The position numbers and the translations under genes are program-made. Positions 48,745 through 59,739 of a stretch of DNA of 64,000 nt are shown in pieces. Each line of letters begins with the position of its first letter. Position 1 is the first letter of the stretch. Source of the DNA: Phaeotremella fagi (lineage: Eukaryota; Basidiomycota; Tremellomycetes; Tremellales; Phaeotremellaceae); assembly GCA_001599715.1 (NCBI GenBank), contig BCHU01000012.1:248001-312000 (forward strand). The letters are read 5' to 3'. The notes under the pieces are model-generated. The model made no database searches. It saw only the letters and a program-made list of their open reading frames with translations, and had not been told where the DNA came from.

Positions 48745-49156
48745 ATGTCACTAGAAGAAAGTATCTATTTCACAAGTCTCTCCAGAAAAATTGATCCAAC
48801 TTCCAAATTCTCTGATGAAAGTTTTGCCAAAGTCGAAAATGACCTCAAGACCAAAGGGTATCTATCGTTGTGTAAGTGTTTCAATTCTACTCCAATTCCA
48901 ATTCCAACTCTGAAACATAGCCCTCGAATCCAAAACCTCCTTCTGGTCGAATTGGGATATCATCAAATATCTCCCGCAAAGCTCCTTCTACGATTCCATC
49001 ACATCAGATAAAACGCTAAAAGAGGTTATACGAAATTGTATTGCCACTAACAAGGTTTTCAGTAAGAGCAGTGTTTGTGAGGGAGAGGCTTGGAGTTTGG
49101 TTTTGCTTTGTACGAGATTATTGGTCGATTATGAGAATGGGAGAGAAGTTGACTGA
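48745..49156 (+). CDS. Small unknown protein, possibly truncated
   Basis: Exons 48745-48871 and 48921-49156 give 120 aa, beginning MSLEESIYFTSLSRKIDPTS and ending ENGREVD at a TGA. No domain was recognised; the sequence looks soluble, with a SLESKTSFWSNWDIIKYL segment. After the TGA the same frame stays open for 20 codons (GQVFVAGNEFTFEFLPLR, 49163-49216) before TAG. That stretch reads like coding sequence, so the gene may be recently truncated or misread. It converges with the next gene. Confidence 0.5.
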
Positions 49157-49404
49157 GAATCTGGGCAGGTGTTTGTGGCGGGGAACGAATTTACCTTTGA
49201 ATTTTTACCACTTCGATAGGATGAAAGGATATATTTTATGTGTGTATTATGAGAGAATTTTGCAAGGTTTTACTAGGATTTTGAGTCGGTACGATTGTCC
49301 AACAATACCCTTTTACATCAAGTCTTCCAACTACAAACCCCACTTATCCCAATTCGTCTCCTACTATTACACGACGTGATATCAATTGACTAAAAACAAT
49401 TTAA

Positions 49405-49983
49405 TCAACTTCTCATAAAGAAACGACTATCGAATCTTCCTTGAAATTCATCGACCCCATCCCCAACAGTGAATTTTTTCTTGGATTCACAAAAAATAAC
49501 ACGATCTGTGAAACTGAACACGTCCTCATAAGCTCTAAGTCTCAAACCTTCAACTATCTCGCATCTCTGAAATCTACTACCATAGCCACTCATCATATCT
49601 TGAACATGATCTTCCATTTCACCTTCTAGCTGAGAGATAATGCTATTCGAGATGTGTTCTCGTTCTTCTTTTGCTGATGGTTCCAACCGAATGGACTCTC
49701 GATCAGCAGGGTTGAATGGAAGTTCTGAAGCTCTTTTACCGGAAGCAGTACCATTGAACGAAACTTTAGATTCGATGATCCATTGAGTTGGTTGTTTGAC
49801 GTATCTACTAGCATAAGGATAAAGAACTGGAATCTCAAAGCAAGGACTTGAGTAAGTATCTAGATCTTCCCATGATAGAATGTATATTTCATCATCGTTC
49901 TCTTTGGATGAATTGTATGTTGATCTTAGATTGAAAGGTTTCTTGAAATCGTTATAACTTTGAAGAAGCGATTTTGAAAGCAT
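49405..49983 (-). CDS. Unknown 192-aa protein
   Basis: One open exon starting MLSKSLLQSYNDFKKPFNLR. It has no membrane segment and no recognised domain; composition is ordinary, with many charged residues and a helix-like EEREHISNSIISQLEGEMED. A basic, Ser-rich frame upstream (MKSPRNRLTFHSASF, about 50201) could join it through a very short 31-nt intron and would look like a mitochondrial presequence, but an intron that short would be unusual here. Expression and start are uncertain. Confidence 0.5.
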   Translation of the reverse strand: MLSKSLLQSYNDFKKPFNLRSTYNSSKENDDEIYILSWEDLDTYSSPCFEIPVLYPYASRYVKQPTQWIIESKVSFNGTASGKRASELPFNPADRESIRLEPSAKEEREHISNSIISQLEGEMEDHVQDMMSGYGSRFQRCEIVEGLRLRAYEDVFSFTDRVIFCESKKKFTVGDGVDEFQGRFDSRFFMRS

Positions 49984-50209
49984 CGCTTTCTTTGTTGATA
50001 TCTGCGGTGGCTATAGTTACCATTGGGACTCTTGATATTGAAGAAATTTCAGTAGGTCTGATCGATGAACGTAAAAGGGAAGAAGACTTTTTGATTGGAT
50101 CATTCCTTGTATACATTTGTATAGCAATTGGCGTGGACTTTTTCAGAAAAGTCGTTACAAAGGATGCCGAATGAAAGGTTAGTCGGTTTCGTGGTGATTT
50201 CATTTTCAA

Positions 50210-51321
50210 CGTCTGACTGTGTACCTAGTAGAGGTAGAGATACTTCATAGAATACAGATGTATACGGTTGTGTAAGTAATTACGAGAGTAAAAGGGAGAG
50301 TTGAAGTTGGGTGAATGAGAGCGGTGCATAGAGTTTGTGGCGAAGATCGTAAGCACAAAAGACTAATAGTTTCCGACTCCGACTTCTCATACAAAGTACT
50401 TGTACAATTGACCTCAACAGTAACTAAGCATTCGTCACTGAATTTAAAAACCACGTACAGGTTTTGGGATCGTACAGTGTTTACGATCAAACGTGTTTAA
50501 AAATACATTTTTCGCGTCGTATCCAGTAACTGTAAACGTAGACGTCATTGGGGACTGTGATTTTTTTGATTAGGTAGTGAAAGCGCAGCTTGGGTGTGAG
50601 AACTCATGCATTTGAGACAAAGACAAGGAGTAGGGATTGGGATTCCAACTCTCGCTCACTCTCTTCCACTACTCACTTCTCCTGTTATACCTATTACTTC
50701 TCTGTCGTCATCCACCACCACACCACCCACGACATCTTACCCCACATTACCCCACATCGGCAGAGGGCGATAACGACTATTTTTTTGTATCCGCACAGCA
50801 AGGACAGCCAGGATCGTGCCAGTATAAGAACGTTCATTCCGTGCAGTATATATGTACAATAAATATTAAACATATAAACAGAAGAAAAAGAATAACGTCG
50901 AATCGAATCAAGAGTCAGAAGGGGAATACGAGACAGAAAGGACTTTGCCTTTACGTATTCTCATTTCTCACCAGGGCCAAAAACACTTAAGGAAGGGGTT
51001 CCGTAAAAAACCTTATCGTCAATTCGTTAAACCCAGGTTCATCTCAAACGTGATCCATATCCCTCCAGCAATCATCGTTACATCTGTTAATATTAGCTGG
51101 TATCGAACCTCTATCGTAAGTATCTCTCCTTTCATCTGGTTCTACAGTATTCGTACTGCACAACTCTTATCACATTGTTGTGTTGTCTTGGCCAGATCAA
51201 ATATTAACTTCGCCTCATGTTCACACAGCCTTCTCTTTTCGTCCTTTCATCCTCATTCTCATTCCATTTCTAATTCAGATCCTGTAATACAACATCCTAA
51301 AAACTTATCAATCATCCTATC
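50210..51321. other. Long region upstream of the Rho GTPase gene
   Basis: About 1.1 kb without a supportable gene. It contains CT-rich and CACCAC-rich sequence near 50690-50760 and a GTAAGT string at 51117 that could be the donor of a 5'-UTR intron. A long leader is plausible for a GTPase gene, but no exon structure can be proved from sequence alone. Confidence 0.45.
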
Positions 51322-52318
51322 ATGTCAACAAACACCAGAGCTGTAAGTATCGTCCAAACCCACCAACACAGCTGATACTGATTATCTCCATCAGATTCGT
51401 CGAAAATTGGTTAGTCACTTCACTCACTTGATTCATTCTCATCGTTCTAACATTGTCGTCTAGGTGATTGTAGGAGATGGAGCAGCGGGTAAAACCAGTT
51501 TACTAAACGTTTTCGCCGTTGGTCATTTCCCAGAGAATTATGTAAGTCCCGCCAAGACAACCTTTTTACGACGTTGATCTAAACCTTTCATAGGAACCTA
51601 CAGTATTCGATAACTATGTAACGGAAATTGAACTCGACGGTAAACCAGTTCAACTAGCTATGTGGGACACGGCGTGAGTTATCTACATCCTCAAAGCCGG
51701 TATTCAATCTAATCAGTCGTACAGTGGACAAGAGGAATATGAACGTCTAAGACCATTGAGTTATTCGAAAGCCCATATCATCCTTATAGCTTTTTCTGTC
51801 GATACGCCAGATTCTTTAGATAACGTCACTCAAAAAGTGGGTCATCAATTCTTGGTTCAAATACTGATGTTCTTTAGTGGATCGAAGAAGTCAGATCGAT
51901 ATGTGGTAGAGCTATCCCAGTCATTTTAGTAGCTTGTAAAACCGATCTCAGAGATAAAGCAATAGCCAACGGTACATATTCATCAGAGAGGTATATCGAT
52001 CGTGAAACGGTATGTCATGTTCTTACCAAGCGATAGAGTACAGAGTTGACTGGGGATCAGGGCCAAAAAGTCGCTAATTCAATAGGTGCCAGGGCTTATT
52101 TCGAGACATCAGCTTTATTGAATCACAACGTTGATTCAGTTTTTGAAGCGGCTACTAGAGCAGCTATGTTGGTTAGAGACCAGGGACATGGCGGAGTTGG
52201 TTCATCGAACGATAATGGACATAGAGATCCTTATGGGGGACGTAGAAGGGGTGAGAAAGGGGACGAAGGTGTTGTCAAGAAGAAGGGTATATTCGGTGAT
52301 TGTTGCGTTATCGCGTAA
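51322..52318 (+). CDS. Rho-family GTPase, Rho2-like
   Basis: Seven exons sum to 711 nt (236 aa). The P-loop is GDGAAGKTS, the effector loop is [12 protein letters not shown] and switch II is [16 protein letters not shown]. The G4 motif is ACKTDL and G5 is ETSAL. The Rho insert helix is reduced, and the C-terminus is [13 protein letters not shown] with a CVIA prenylation box and a preceding Cys for possible palmitoylation. [15 protein letters not shown] and [18 protein letters not shown] resemble Rho2 more than Rho1 or Rho3. Rho2 proteins act on cell-wall synthesis and polarity at the plasma membrane. Exon 2 is only 15 nt (51395-51409, IRRKL). A Gly/Arg-rich insert precedes the tail. Confidence 0.88.
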
Positions 52319-52946
52319 TCATTTAGTTGGATCGGATCAACCGAAAACAACAACAACAACAACAATAACAACGACGACTACGACAACAACAAACACGGAT
52401 ATCATTTGACAAGGATCACCCAATAACGTCTTAACACACCAGCACGATCGACCATCCACCAATCCCCATTCGTACACCATCCATTCATGACCCCAACGAC
52501 ATTACTCGACCCAACTAGACGACTTCAACACGACTGACCGCTATCAAATTCCAATTCCAATTCCAACTCATACAACTGTCTCTAATGCTACCTTCCATTC
52601 CGGTTTCCGATTATTATTCTTTCTTTCCTTTAATACTCTTTCATTCTCTCTTCTCGGTGGTTCTGGCTAATTTGTACAATGTTTAATTGTTTCTCTTATA
52701 TATTAGATGCATCTGGATAGGATTATGCCACGAGGGAGGTGACTAACCCTAACGACCTTTGCCACCAATTCCTTAACTCCGACAGAATTGCCACAAACCT
52801 TCACCACCTCCAGACACCCAATAACACCGTATAACCCCGCACCTCCCTGAAATTCACCTAACGAAAATTACAATTATTAGATATATTTTATTCACTTCAA
52901 GAAAAACAAAACCTTCAACCCAACTTTACATTTTACATATATAAAA
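52319..52946. other. Intergenic region before RPS2
   Basis: 628 bp containing a CAA/ACA-rich microsatellite just after the GTPase stop (about 52344-52392) and C-rich sequence (52390-52540). An A/T- and CT-rich promoter-like segment precedes the ribosomal-protein start. No gene was recognised. Confidence 0.5.
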
Positions 52947-54121
52947 ATGGCTGAAGCTGCTCCAACTGGTGCTCGTGGTGGATTCGGTAGAGGACGTGGT
53001 GGTGGTGATCGTGGACGTGGACGTCGTGGACCTAGACGTGGTGGTAGAAAGGACGAGGAGAAGGAGTGGTGAGTTGATACTTTCTTTTTTGATTGGGTTT
53101 GTGATTCGTTAGGTGGTTGGTTGGTCTACAAGGGATGGAATAATATTGGATTGTCGGGAAGATTTGAAGGATTCGATCTGATCTTCTATGGATTAATTGA
53201 TTGATTACTCGAAAATTGAATCTTGTCCTACATTTCACACCTCGACCATGAAGGATCCCAAAAACCCCGCTAGAACTGAACTAACACTCCCCAGGGTCCC
53301 TGTTACCAAGCTCGGTCGTCTCGTTAAAGACGGAAAGATCAAGTCAATGGAAGAAATCTACCTTTTCTCCCTCCCAATCAAGGAATATCAAATCATCGAT
53401 CTTTTCCTCCCAACCCTCAAAGACGAAGTCATGTCTATCGCTCCAGTTCAAAAACAAACCTCTGCCGGTCAACGTACTAGATTCAAGGCTTTCGTCGCCG
53501 TCGGTGACTTTGACGGGTAAGTTGGTGGTAGAGTGCTTTACCCAGATTAAAACTAATGTTTCATCTAGACACGTCGGTCTCGGTGTTAAATGTGCCAAGG
53601 AAGTCGCTACCGCTATCCGTGGTGCCCTTATCGTCGCTAAACTCTCCATCGTCCCAGTTAGACGTGGTTACTGGGGTTCTCATATCGCTGAACCACACAC
53701 TGTCCCATGTAAAGTTTCCGGTAAATCCGGTTCAGTCATGGCTCGTTTGATCCCAGCTCCCCGTGGTACTGGTATCGTCGCTGCCCCAGCTTCAAAGAGA
53801 ATGTTGCAAATGGCCGGTATCCAAGATTGTTACAGTGAGTAGATATTGGTTGGAGGCAGATAGTGTAGTCATTAACGAGTTTGTTAGCTCAATCAAAGGG
53901 TTCGACTGCTACCCAAGGAAATTTCTTGAAGGCTACCATGGCTGCTCTCTCAAAGACTTACCAAGTGAGTAGAACTCTGTTCATTCGTTAAAACCTAACC
54001 TAACAACCCACTTCAGTTCATGTCACCCGATCTCTGGCAAGTCATCCCAGCTGGTCAAACCCCATACGACGAACACTCTGGTCATCTCGCTCTCGCTGCC
54101 AAGAAAGCTGCTGCTTACTAA
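52947..54121 (+). CDS. RPS2: 40S ribosomal protein S2 (uS5)
   Basis: Starts [20 protein letters not shown] with the usual Arg/Gly-rich N-terminus. Core segments are [54 protein letters not shown] and [19 protein letters not shown]. Further on come [14 protein letters not shown] and a Lys/Ala-rich end ([11 protein letters not shown]). Five exons give a protein of normal size for the family (about 260 aa). uS5 sits at the mRNA entry channel of the small subunit. The first intron (53069-53294, 226 nt) is much longer than the others and splits the codon for the Trp of KEW. Confidence 0.97.
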
Positions 54122-54564
54122 GGAGTTCAGATGGTGTTGTTTATGGGTTTGATTTTGTATTTAAAATGAGATGCATTTGTTGCTCTCTTATTGATTACCA
54201 CGATTAAGTAAATATCAGGGATTCAGGGCAGAAAAGGTTACCAAAATAAAAATCAAAAAGGTTAACGCGTGAAAAAAGTAAAGGTAAATTCGGTGCATTG
54301 TTCTTGTGCACTGTTCATTTCATTCTCTGGGATTCACAGCAAGAGCAAAGCATAAAAAAGTCGTTCTTTCACCGTGCTCATTCACATAGAAACACTATCA
54401 TTTCATCTTAGATCAGTTTCTCATTTCATTATCGACCTTTTCACCAGCCCATTCAATTTGTTTATACACTACGACGCGTTTTATTTTGGAGCGCGATATA
54501 AAAGTAACCTTGAAAACGATAGTTCTTTTACATTCTTTATCTACAACTTATATCTTTTATCGCC
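54122..54564. other. Intergenic region after RPS2
   Basis: 443 bp, T-rich on the left as a 3' UTR and with GATATAAAAG (54495-54504) about 60 bp before the next start codon on the right. No gene was recognised. Confidence 0.5.
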
Positions 54565-55167
54565 ATGTCTGAAAAATCATTGTTGAAGTCAGAGATCGAT
54601 CTAGTTGAAGGTGTTACCACTGTAAGTCGATTCTTCTAGTCAAAAATGATGTTTGAATCCTGATAACAATTTCAGTCCACGATTCAAGATTTGGAAAGTG
54701 GCCAGGTTGTCACTAAAGAGAACTGTCTTGGTATGTTTAAGTAATCTTACTTTCGTTGAAGATTTGACTTAACGATGACCCAGTTCGATTCGTCCACCAA
54801 TCAACCCCGTTCACCTGGTATCTCCTAGGCTGGTTAACATGTTTCCTATACAGTAGTACAGGCTACGAACTGAACTACATCTATCCGTAAGTTCCCCCCT
54901 TCACCCACTAGCCAATGACTACCACTAAAAACGCATCACAGATTATTTGCATATTTCACATACCTAATCATAAGACTCATCCAGGTCGTCAACAAAGAAC
55001 GACAATACAAAACCACTAGATCTTGGAAACACGCGATTGACAGTGGTTTCGTTAGGTGGTCAGCGGGGTTGATTCATTTTAGGAAAAATTTGGAACAACT
55101 CGCTCAAGAGGAGGAGGAGGATGGTGGGGATGAATGGATCGTTGATGCTTGGAGAGGTGTTATGTAG
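54565..55167 (+). CDS. Small membrane protein with two predicted helices
   Basis: Four exons give about 145 aa. The soluble N-terminus MSEKSLLKSEIDLVEGVTTS is followed by two hydrophobic segments: FTWYLLGWLTCFLYSS, and FAYFTYLIIRLIQVV after a short loop. A charged tail contains QLAQEEEEDGG and ends EWIVDAWRGVM. A TATA-like GATATAAAAG lies upstream. No family was recognised; the layout suggests a hairpin membrane protein of the ER or another endomembrane. Intron phases are consistent throughout, so the gene is probably real. Confidence 0.7.
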
Positions 55168-55533
55168 GTTGGTGTTAAGATGGGTTTGGACTTTGGTTCG
55201 TCTTCGGATTTGGGAATTTTTCTGTACTCTCTATTCCATCGTTTTATCATTTTTCGATCATGGTCTCCTTGATATTTATATGTACAATAGTTCATTGTAG
55301 AAGTGTGCTGCGGTGAAGATGGCTTTGCCACCGTTGATCACTTTCTCTTTGATCAAACTCTGAAACAACTCGATTCATGGCAACGATCAAACATTGACCC
55401 GTCTCTGTCAGAATGGTTGATCAGATCACATCTTAAGAATTTCGTATATGTTCAGACATAAACTTGTCTTACAATATTTTGAGAAACATATCAAATCCCA
55501 AACTCTCTTGTGAACGAAATTTGGTAATCGCTT
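55168..55533. other. Gene-free stretch
   Basis: 366 bp between two plus-strand genes. It contains a minus-strand open frame with no domain, judged to be chance. No repeats or RNA genes were seen. Confidence 0.5.
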
Positions 55534-56424
55534 ATGACAACTCCATCTAGTCCTTTTTTAAGATCAGAGGGTTGCATTGATGAAGAGGGAAGTGATGGAC
55601 AACACTTTGAATCTTCAACAATCGATCCTCCATCACAACACTGTCACCTCTCAATCAATTGTTTGAAGATCCCACCCCTTCCCGAAATCTGTTCCTCGAC
55701 ATTGAAAGAAAAAGCGCTCACAACATTACAATACAACCTTCAGAGGGGAATGGCGAGGGAGTTGGCTGAAGAAAAGAGTTATGAATATCTGGAATTTAAG
55801 GGTGATGCTGTGTTACACGAATACGTAACTAGGATGTTGGAGGAGAGAAGAAGTGATATCACGGCTGGAGCAGCTACTGTAAGTTATACCAGTGTTTGTA
55901 GATTATTGAACCAACTAACACTAACGATGTAGCAAATTCGAAGCGATCTCGTCTCCAACAATACACTCGCAGTTATTTCCAAACACTACCTATTACATGT
56001 AAACGCCAGAAAGACTTCTGAACAAGCTGAAAATCCAACAATCAAATTACATGCCGATCTGCTAGAAGCTTATATAGGAGCTCTCAAAACTGAAGCCATG
56101 GATCTTAAAAGTTTTGAAAAAATCGTGATACCGGAGAATTGGTTGAAGGAGACTTTCGAATCTTTAGATGGTTTAGACGGTTTAGATGGTTTGATCGGTT
56201 TTCGCATGAGTGGAGGGAAAATCAAAAATAAGATCATATCTAAAAAGAAGAGGAAGGAGAAAAAATCGGCAGAGGTAAGGGAAATGGAGAAAAAGGCAAG
56301 GAAAAGGGAGAAAAGGAAAAGGGCAGAGGAGGAAAGGAAAAAGCGAATTGAGAAAAGGAAAGCGCGATTTGAGAAAAGGAAAGCGCGAAATCAGAAAAAG
56401 CAGAATGGACAGAAGGGAAAGTAA
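55534..56424 (+). CDS. Stand-alone RNase III domain protein, copy 1
   Basis: Exons 55534-55878 and 55933-56424 give 278 aa. RNase III enzymes cut double-stranded RNA as dimers. Signature 1 is EKSYEYLEFKGDAVLHEYV, against the canonical NERLEFLGDAVL, keeping both Glu and the Asp. The middle helix RSDLVSNNTLAVISKHYLL matches the RATLVRGNTLAELARE type. Signature 2, HADLLEAYIGAL, keeps the second Asp/Glu pair. No dsRNA-binding domain follows. Instead there is a very basic tail rich in EKRKAR-like units and an LDGLDGLDGL run. Copies 2 and 3 are at 60709 and 63327. Its biological role is unknown; dsRNA processing is inferred. Confidence 0.82.
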
Positions 56425-57201
56425 AAGTTTGGGTTTGGCTGTCAATACATGTTGGGAATCGTCTGGGTTTCTCTTCGCATGCAACGAAACCAACCGAGGG
56501 ATGCTCTTTTCGGTCTTAGAAAGAGATGAAGGGACTATACCCACAAGTTCACAAGGAGACATGATACAGTCGCCGCCATAAACCAAAGTTTGCGCAAAGT
56601 CCTGAGTACCGAAAGCGGATATTGATATCGACCACTTGCCAAATTTCCGAATCATCCTGACTATACATCCTGGAACTCCCATCGCATTGAGCCCAAAAAA
56701 ATGGGAACCGAATTTAATTCTAGACCTAAATCCGTTGGAACGTTCAATGCCAAGGCGATATCGGGGATATCTACAGAATTAAAAAAATCATCAGTTGGTA
56801 CCAAAAAACCTTAAACCGAAATCCTGGAAACGACGTTCCTGCCGAGTTTGAACCTTACTTTGGACCTGTATAACCTGCGTGTCTAAGACTTAAATTGACC
56901 TTAAAGGCCATCAGACATAACCTTAACCTATAAACCTATGAATGACGAATACGCTAAAGGTGGCGGATCACCGTTTTACATGTATGGATGACTTGGGCAG
57001 TAAGGTAAATCAAGATTTTAGCCAAACATCTCAATTGAGCGAGCTAAACCTGTGGTTTGAGTAAACTTTTATAGGCCCTTGTTGATGGCTGATTTTTGAG
57101 ATGCATTCAAAAGAGAAGAGGGTATAAAATACTTTGAACAAACAGGATATTGTCTTCTTCAAGTACCTTTCACAACTGAAACCCAGACCGACCATCACAC
57201 T
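56425..57201. other. Gene-free stretch
   Basis: 777 bp between RNase III copy 1 and the first secreted-peptide gene. A TATAAAA-type box lies at about 57123-57128 (GGTATAAAATAC), some 75 bp before the next start. The rest is featureless; a 166-codon minus-strand frame that runs into the RNase III gene is its shadow. Confidence 0.5.
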
Positions 57202-57770
57202 ATGAAGGTCTACCTAGCTCTCTCACTACTTTCTATAGCTGGTGCATTGCCAACAGTGGTTGACACTGGTAAAAGATCGGTTGTATCAGGAGGCGTCATG
57301 TGTTACTATCAATGTCCTGGCAGTTTCGCCAAATCTGGATTCAAGTACAGTTATGATCACTTCTCCACAGTCAGCAGTGATGGGGTTTGCACGTAAGTCT
57401 AAGCTTTTTCTCGTAGTCCTGTCTCTGATCAAATGATACACAGGTATAGACAATCTCCAGTCACAAATCCAGTCACTTATATCAATTGCGCTTACGACTC
57501 TACAACTGGTGTTTACGATTCAGCAGCGAGTGATTCAACAGACTGTCCGACTGCAACGGTAGGTTCGGCATATTGCATTTGCATTCGTACTGACTTGATA
57601 CTCAGCTCACTCTTACGTATTGTGGTACTGAACCGGGAACGAATCAGTTCAGAAGGAGAACTGAAGGCAGGTCACTGAGTAATTCAGAGAGGATAATCAA
57701 ATCCAGACAGTTCAAGTATAACAGGCTGGCTGTGAAGAACAGACTCGCTGCAAAGGTCAAGAAGAGGTAG
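57202..57770 (+). CDS. Small secreted Cys-rich precursor with Kex2-type sites, copy 1
   Basis: Exons 57202-57392, 57444-57558 and 57606-57770 give 156 aa. A signal peptide (MKVYLALSLLSIAGALP) is followed by a short propeptide ending in KR (VVDTGKRSVV). The core has six cysteines (CYYQC, VC, NC, DC, YC), then a second basic site (FRRR) and a basic tail ending KVKKR. The layout is that of a pre-pro-protein cut by the Golgi protease Kex2 to free a disulphide-bonded peptide. No known family was recognised, so effector, wall or signalling roles are all open. Copy 2 follows about 960 bp downstream. Confidence 0.75.
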
Positions 57771-58727
57771 GCGGTGCACTTGGTAGCACGTGTTGAATTT
57801 TGACTACTAGCGTGGGAGCCAGGAGTTGATGAATAGATTCTCCATCAACATTGTATTGTTTTGAGTCAAGTCATGTAATGTTTATTATAAAGTCGAGGTC
57901 AAAAATTCTCAATAAAGTTTCGGTTCACTTCCAAGGTACAGCACAACAGTTTGGTATCAAGTACAGTGGCGTTGCCGCATTTGGCTTCCCACGGATCGTC
58001 GCAGGTTCACTCCTCCCAAGTAATTTCTAGCATATTGTTTTTGACTGGACTAGATATCAAATTTCTGCCATGTTCTTGTACTCACTCGTACATTATTTTC
58101 TCAGATCAATCTGAAGGTGAAAGACTTTGACTGCTTTATGACTTGTGTCGGTGACCGAGTATCCCAGTGTAAACCCTTACCTGGTCGAAACTCTGGAAAT
58201 GCAGTATGGCGGTGGAGGTTATGACTTTTGGGTGAACGGACGACCTGTTCAACATTGATTATTATTTCATCTGGACTGAGATCCAACATCACTGTTAAAC
58301 GCACTTTACGAATCACGTTTTTACCCCGCGCGAATAAAGCACTTGCAAATGGTGAAAAATGACAATGCGCGCATCATTCGCCCAGTCACAATCTTGAAGA
58401 GGTCGAGCTTCCGATCTCCATGTTAGTAGCTAGAGATCTACAGCTGCCTCAATTCAGAACCGTACTGACGGTACCAGGATGTAGACCCACTAACCCCAGA
58501 CACTGTAAACCCTGCCGAGCAATGGTTCCTGAATAAACAACAGCAAGTAATGTGGCATATCATCTCTGCTTTGAATTACGGCAAAAATTATAGTTTCAAG
58601 TCTTGTTTGGACGTCAATCCATAAATTGAACCATTGAATGGCTTGTTTGGCCAATTCCATAAATACATGCCGTCGTTCTTCTTAAACAATTCATCTCTTC
58701 ATTCTACCTCGACTCTTGATTTGAATA
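57771..58727. other. Gene-free stretch between the two secreted-peptide genes
   Basis: 957 bp. No open frame with a signal peptide or cysteine pattern like the neighbours was found, so no third copy is claimed. No RNA gene or repeat was recognised. Confidence 0.5.
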
Positions 58728-59263
58728 ATGAGATTCTTACTCGCGGCAACACTCCTCTCCATTGCAAGTGCAATGCCAACAGCTGTAGACGTCGCCAAAC
58801 GTAGTGTCCCGTCTGGAAATACCAACTGTTACTACGCATGTCCAAACTCAATTCCTGGAGCTGCCAAATACAGTTACGACGCTGCCAATTCCGATTTACC
58901 AAATGGAAAGTGCGCGTAAGTCGAAGCAGTCATTGTCGCCGATGGAATGATCTGACAAGGTTTTCTTAGATACGCTGGAGGAAGTGGAACAGATGCCTTT
59001 TGTTTTTATGACCCCAATACAGGGGTAGCTAATTAAGCTACTAGTAATAATAATTGTCCTAATCAAGATGTAAGTTAGATACAGAGATTTAGAGTGGATT
59101 TATTGACACGGTGCAGCTTCAAACTACGTACTGTGGTGACACCCCCGGCAACAACCAATTCAGGAAAAGAGCAGAACCTCGTGTACTAAGCTTGGTGGAG
59201 AGGGCAATAAAGGCTAGGCAGTTCAAGTTTGATAAGAAGTTGTTGGATGAAGAGGTGGTGTGA
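58728..59263 (+). pseudogene. Secreted Cys-rich precursor, copy 2, with in-frame stop
   Basis: Exons 58728-58915, 58970-59069 and 59117-59263 sum to 435 nt, in frame throughout. The signal peptide MRFLLAATLLSIASAMP, the propeptide end VAKRSVP, the CYYAC pair and the QTTYCG...NNQFRKRAEPR end align with copy 1. A TAA at 59034-59036 interrupts the frame (FYDPNTGVAN, stop, ATSNNNCPNQ), aligned with a Ser of copy 1. The downstream frame, splice sites and cysteines are intact. This suggests a recent nonsense change, a sequence error, or a gene now making a short product. Confidence 0.7.
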
Positions 59264-59739
59264 ACTTACGTGGTTCAACTTTGGGGTGCTTGGTGGTAAT
59301 GACTCTGACTATTTACGTTGTGTTTTGGTTTTCGTCTTGTCATATTATATTGGACACTTTTGATTGGAAGATTGTTGTAACATTATGGTTTTAGCTAAAA
59401 CATGATATTGTCCAAGGAAGCGATGGTGGAATAGAGCCAAGCAGAGTTGATCGATTCGTGCCGTCAAGTCCTGTAGTACTAATTAGGCGTGTTTGGAGGT
59501 CCTCAAAGTTACTACTGTGTACAGTACGGGTACACGAGCCTCTGTCAGTGTGGCAACTTCCACTCCTTTTACTCTCCGAATGGCAGTTTACCTCCTTTTA
59601 CACGGAGAGAAGACACATTGAAAAAGATATATATCACAGCAGAAAAGCACCTCTTTGCCTTCATCCTGTCTTCTTCACTCATTACCCTAATACTACTCTA
59701 TCCACTAATACATCAACAAATTCAAACACAATCATCACC
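59264..59739. other. Region upstream of Nudix-like copy 2
   Basis: 476 bp with a CT-rich stretch and an AACACAATC-type A-rich leader directly before the next ATG. The coding frame is open further upstream but contains no good start, so the downstream ATG is used. Nothing else was recognised. Confidence 0.45.

Noticed and set aside
49974..50174. Small membrane protein of 66 aa on the plus strand
   Set aside because: The open frame begins with TTG, not ATG, and overlaps the start of the minus-strand gene; there is no supporting exon.
56182..56682. 166-codon minus-strand frame rich in Phe/Leu
   Set aside because: It is the shadow of the Lys/Arg-rich tail of RNase III copy 1 (AAG/AAA read in reverse).
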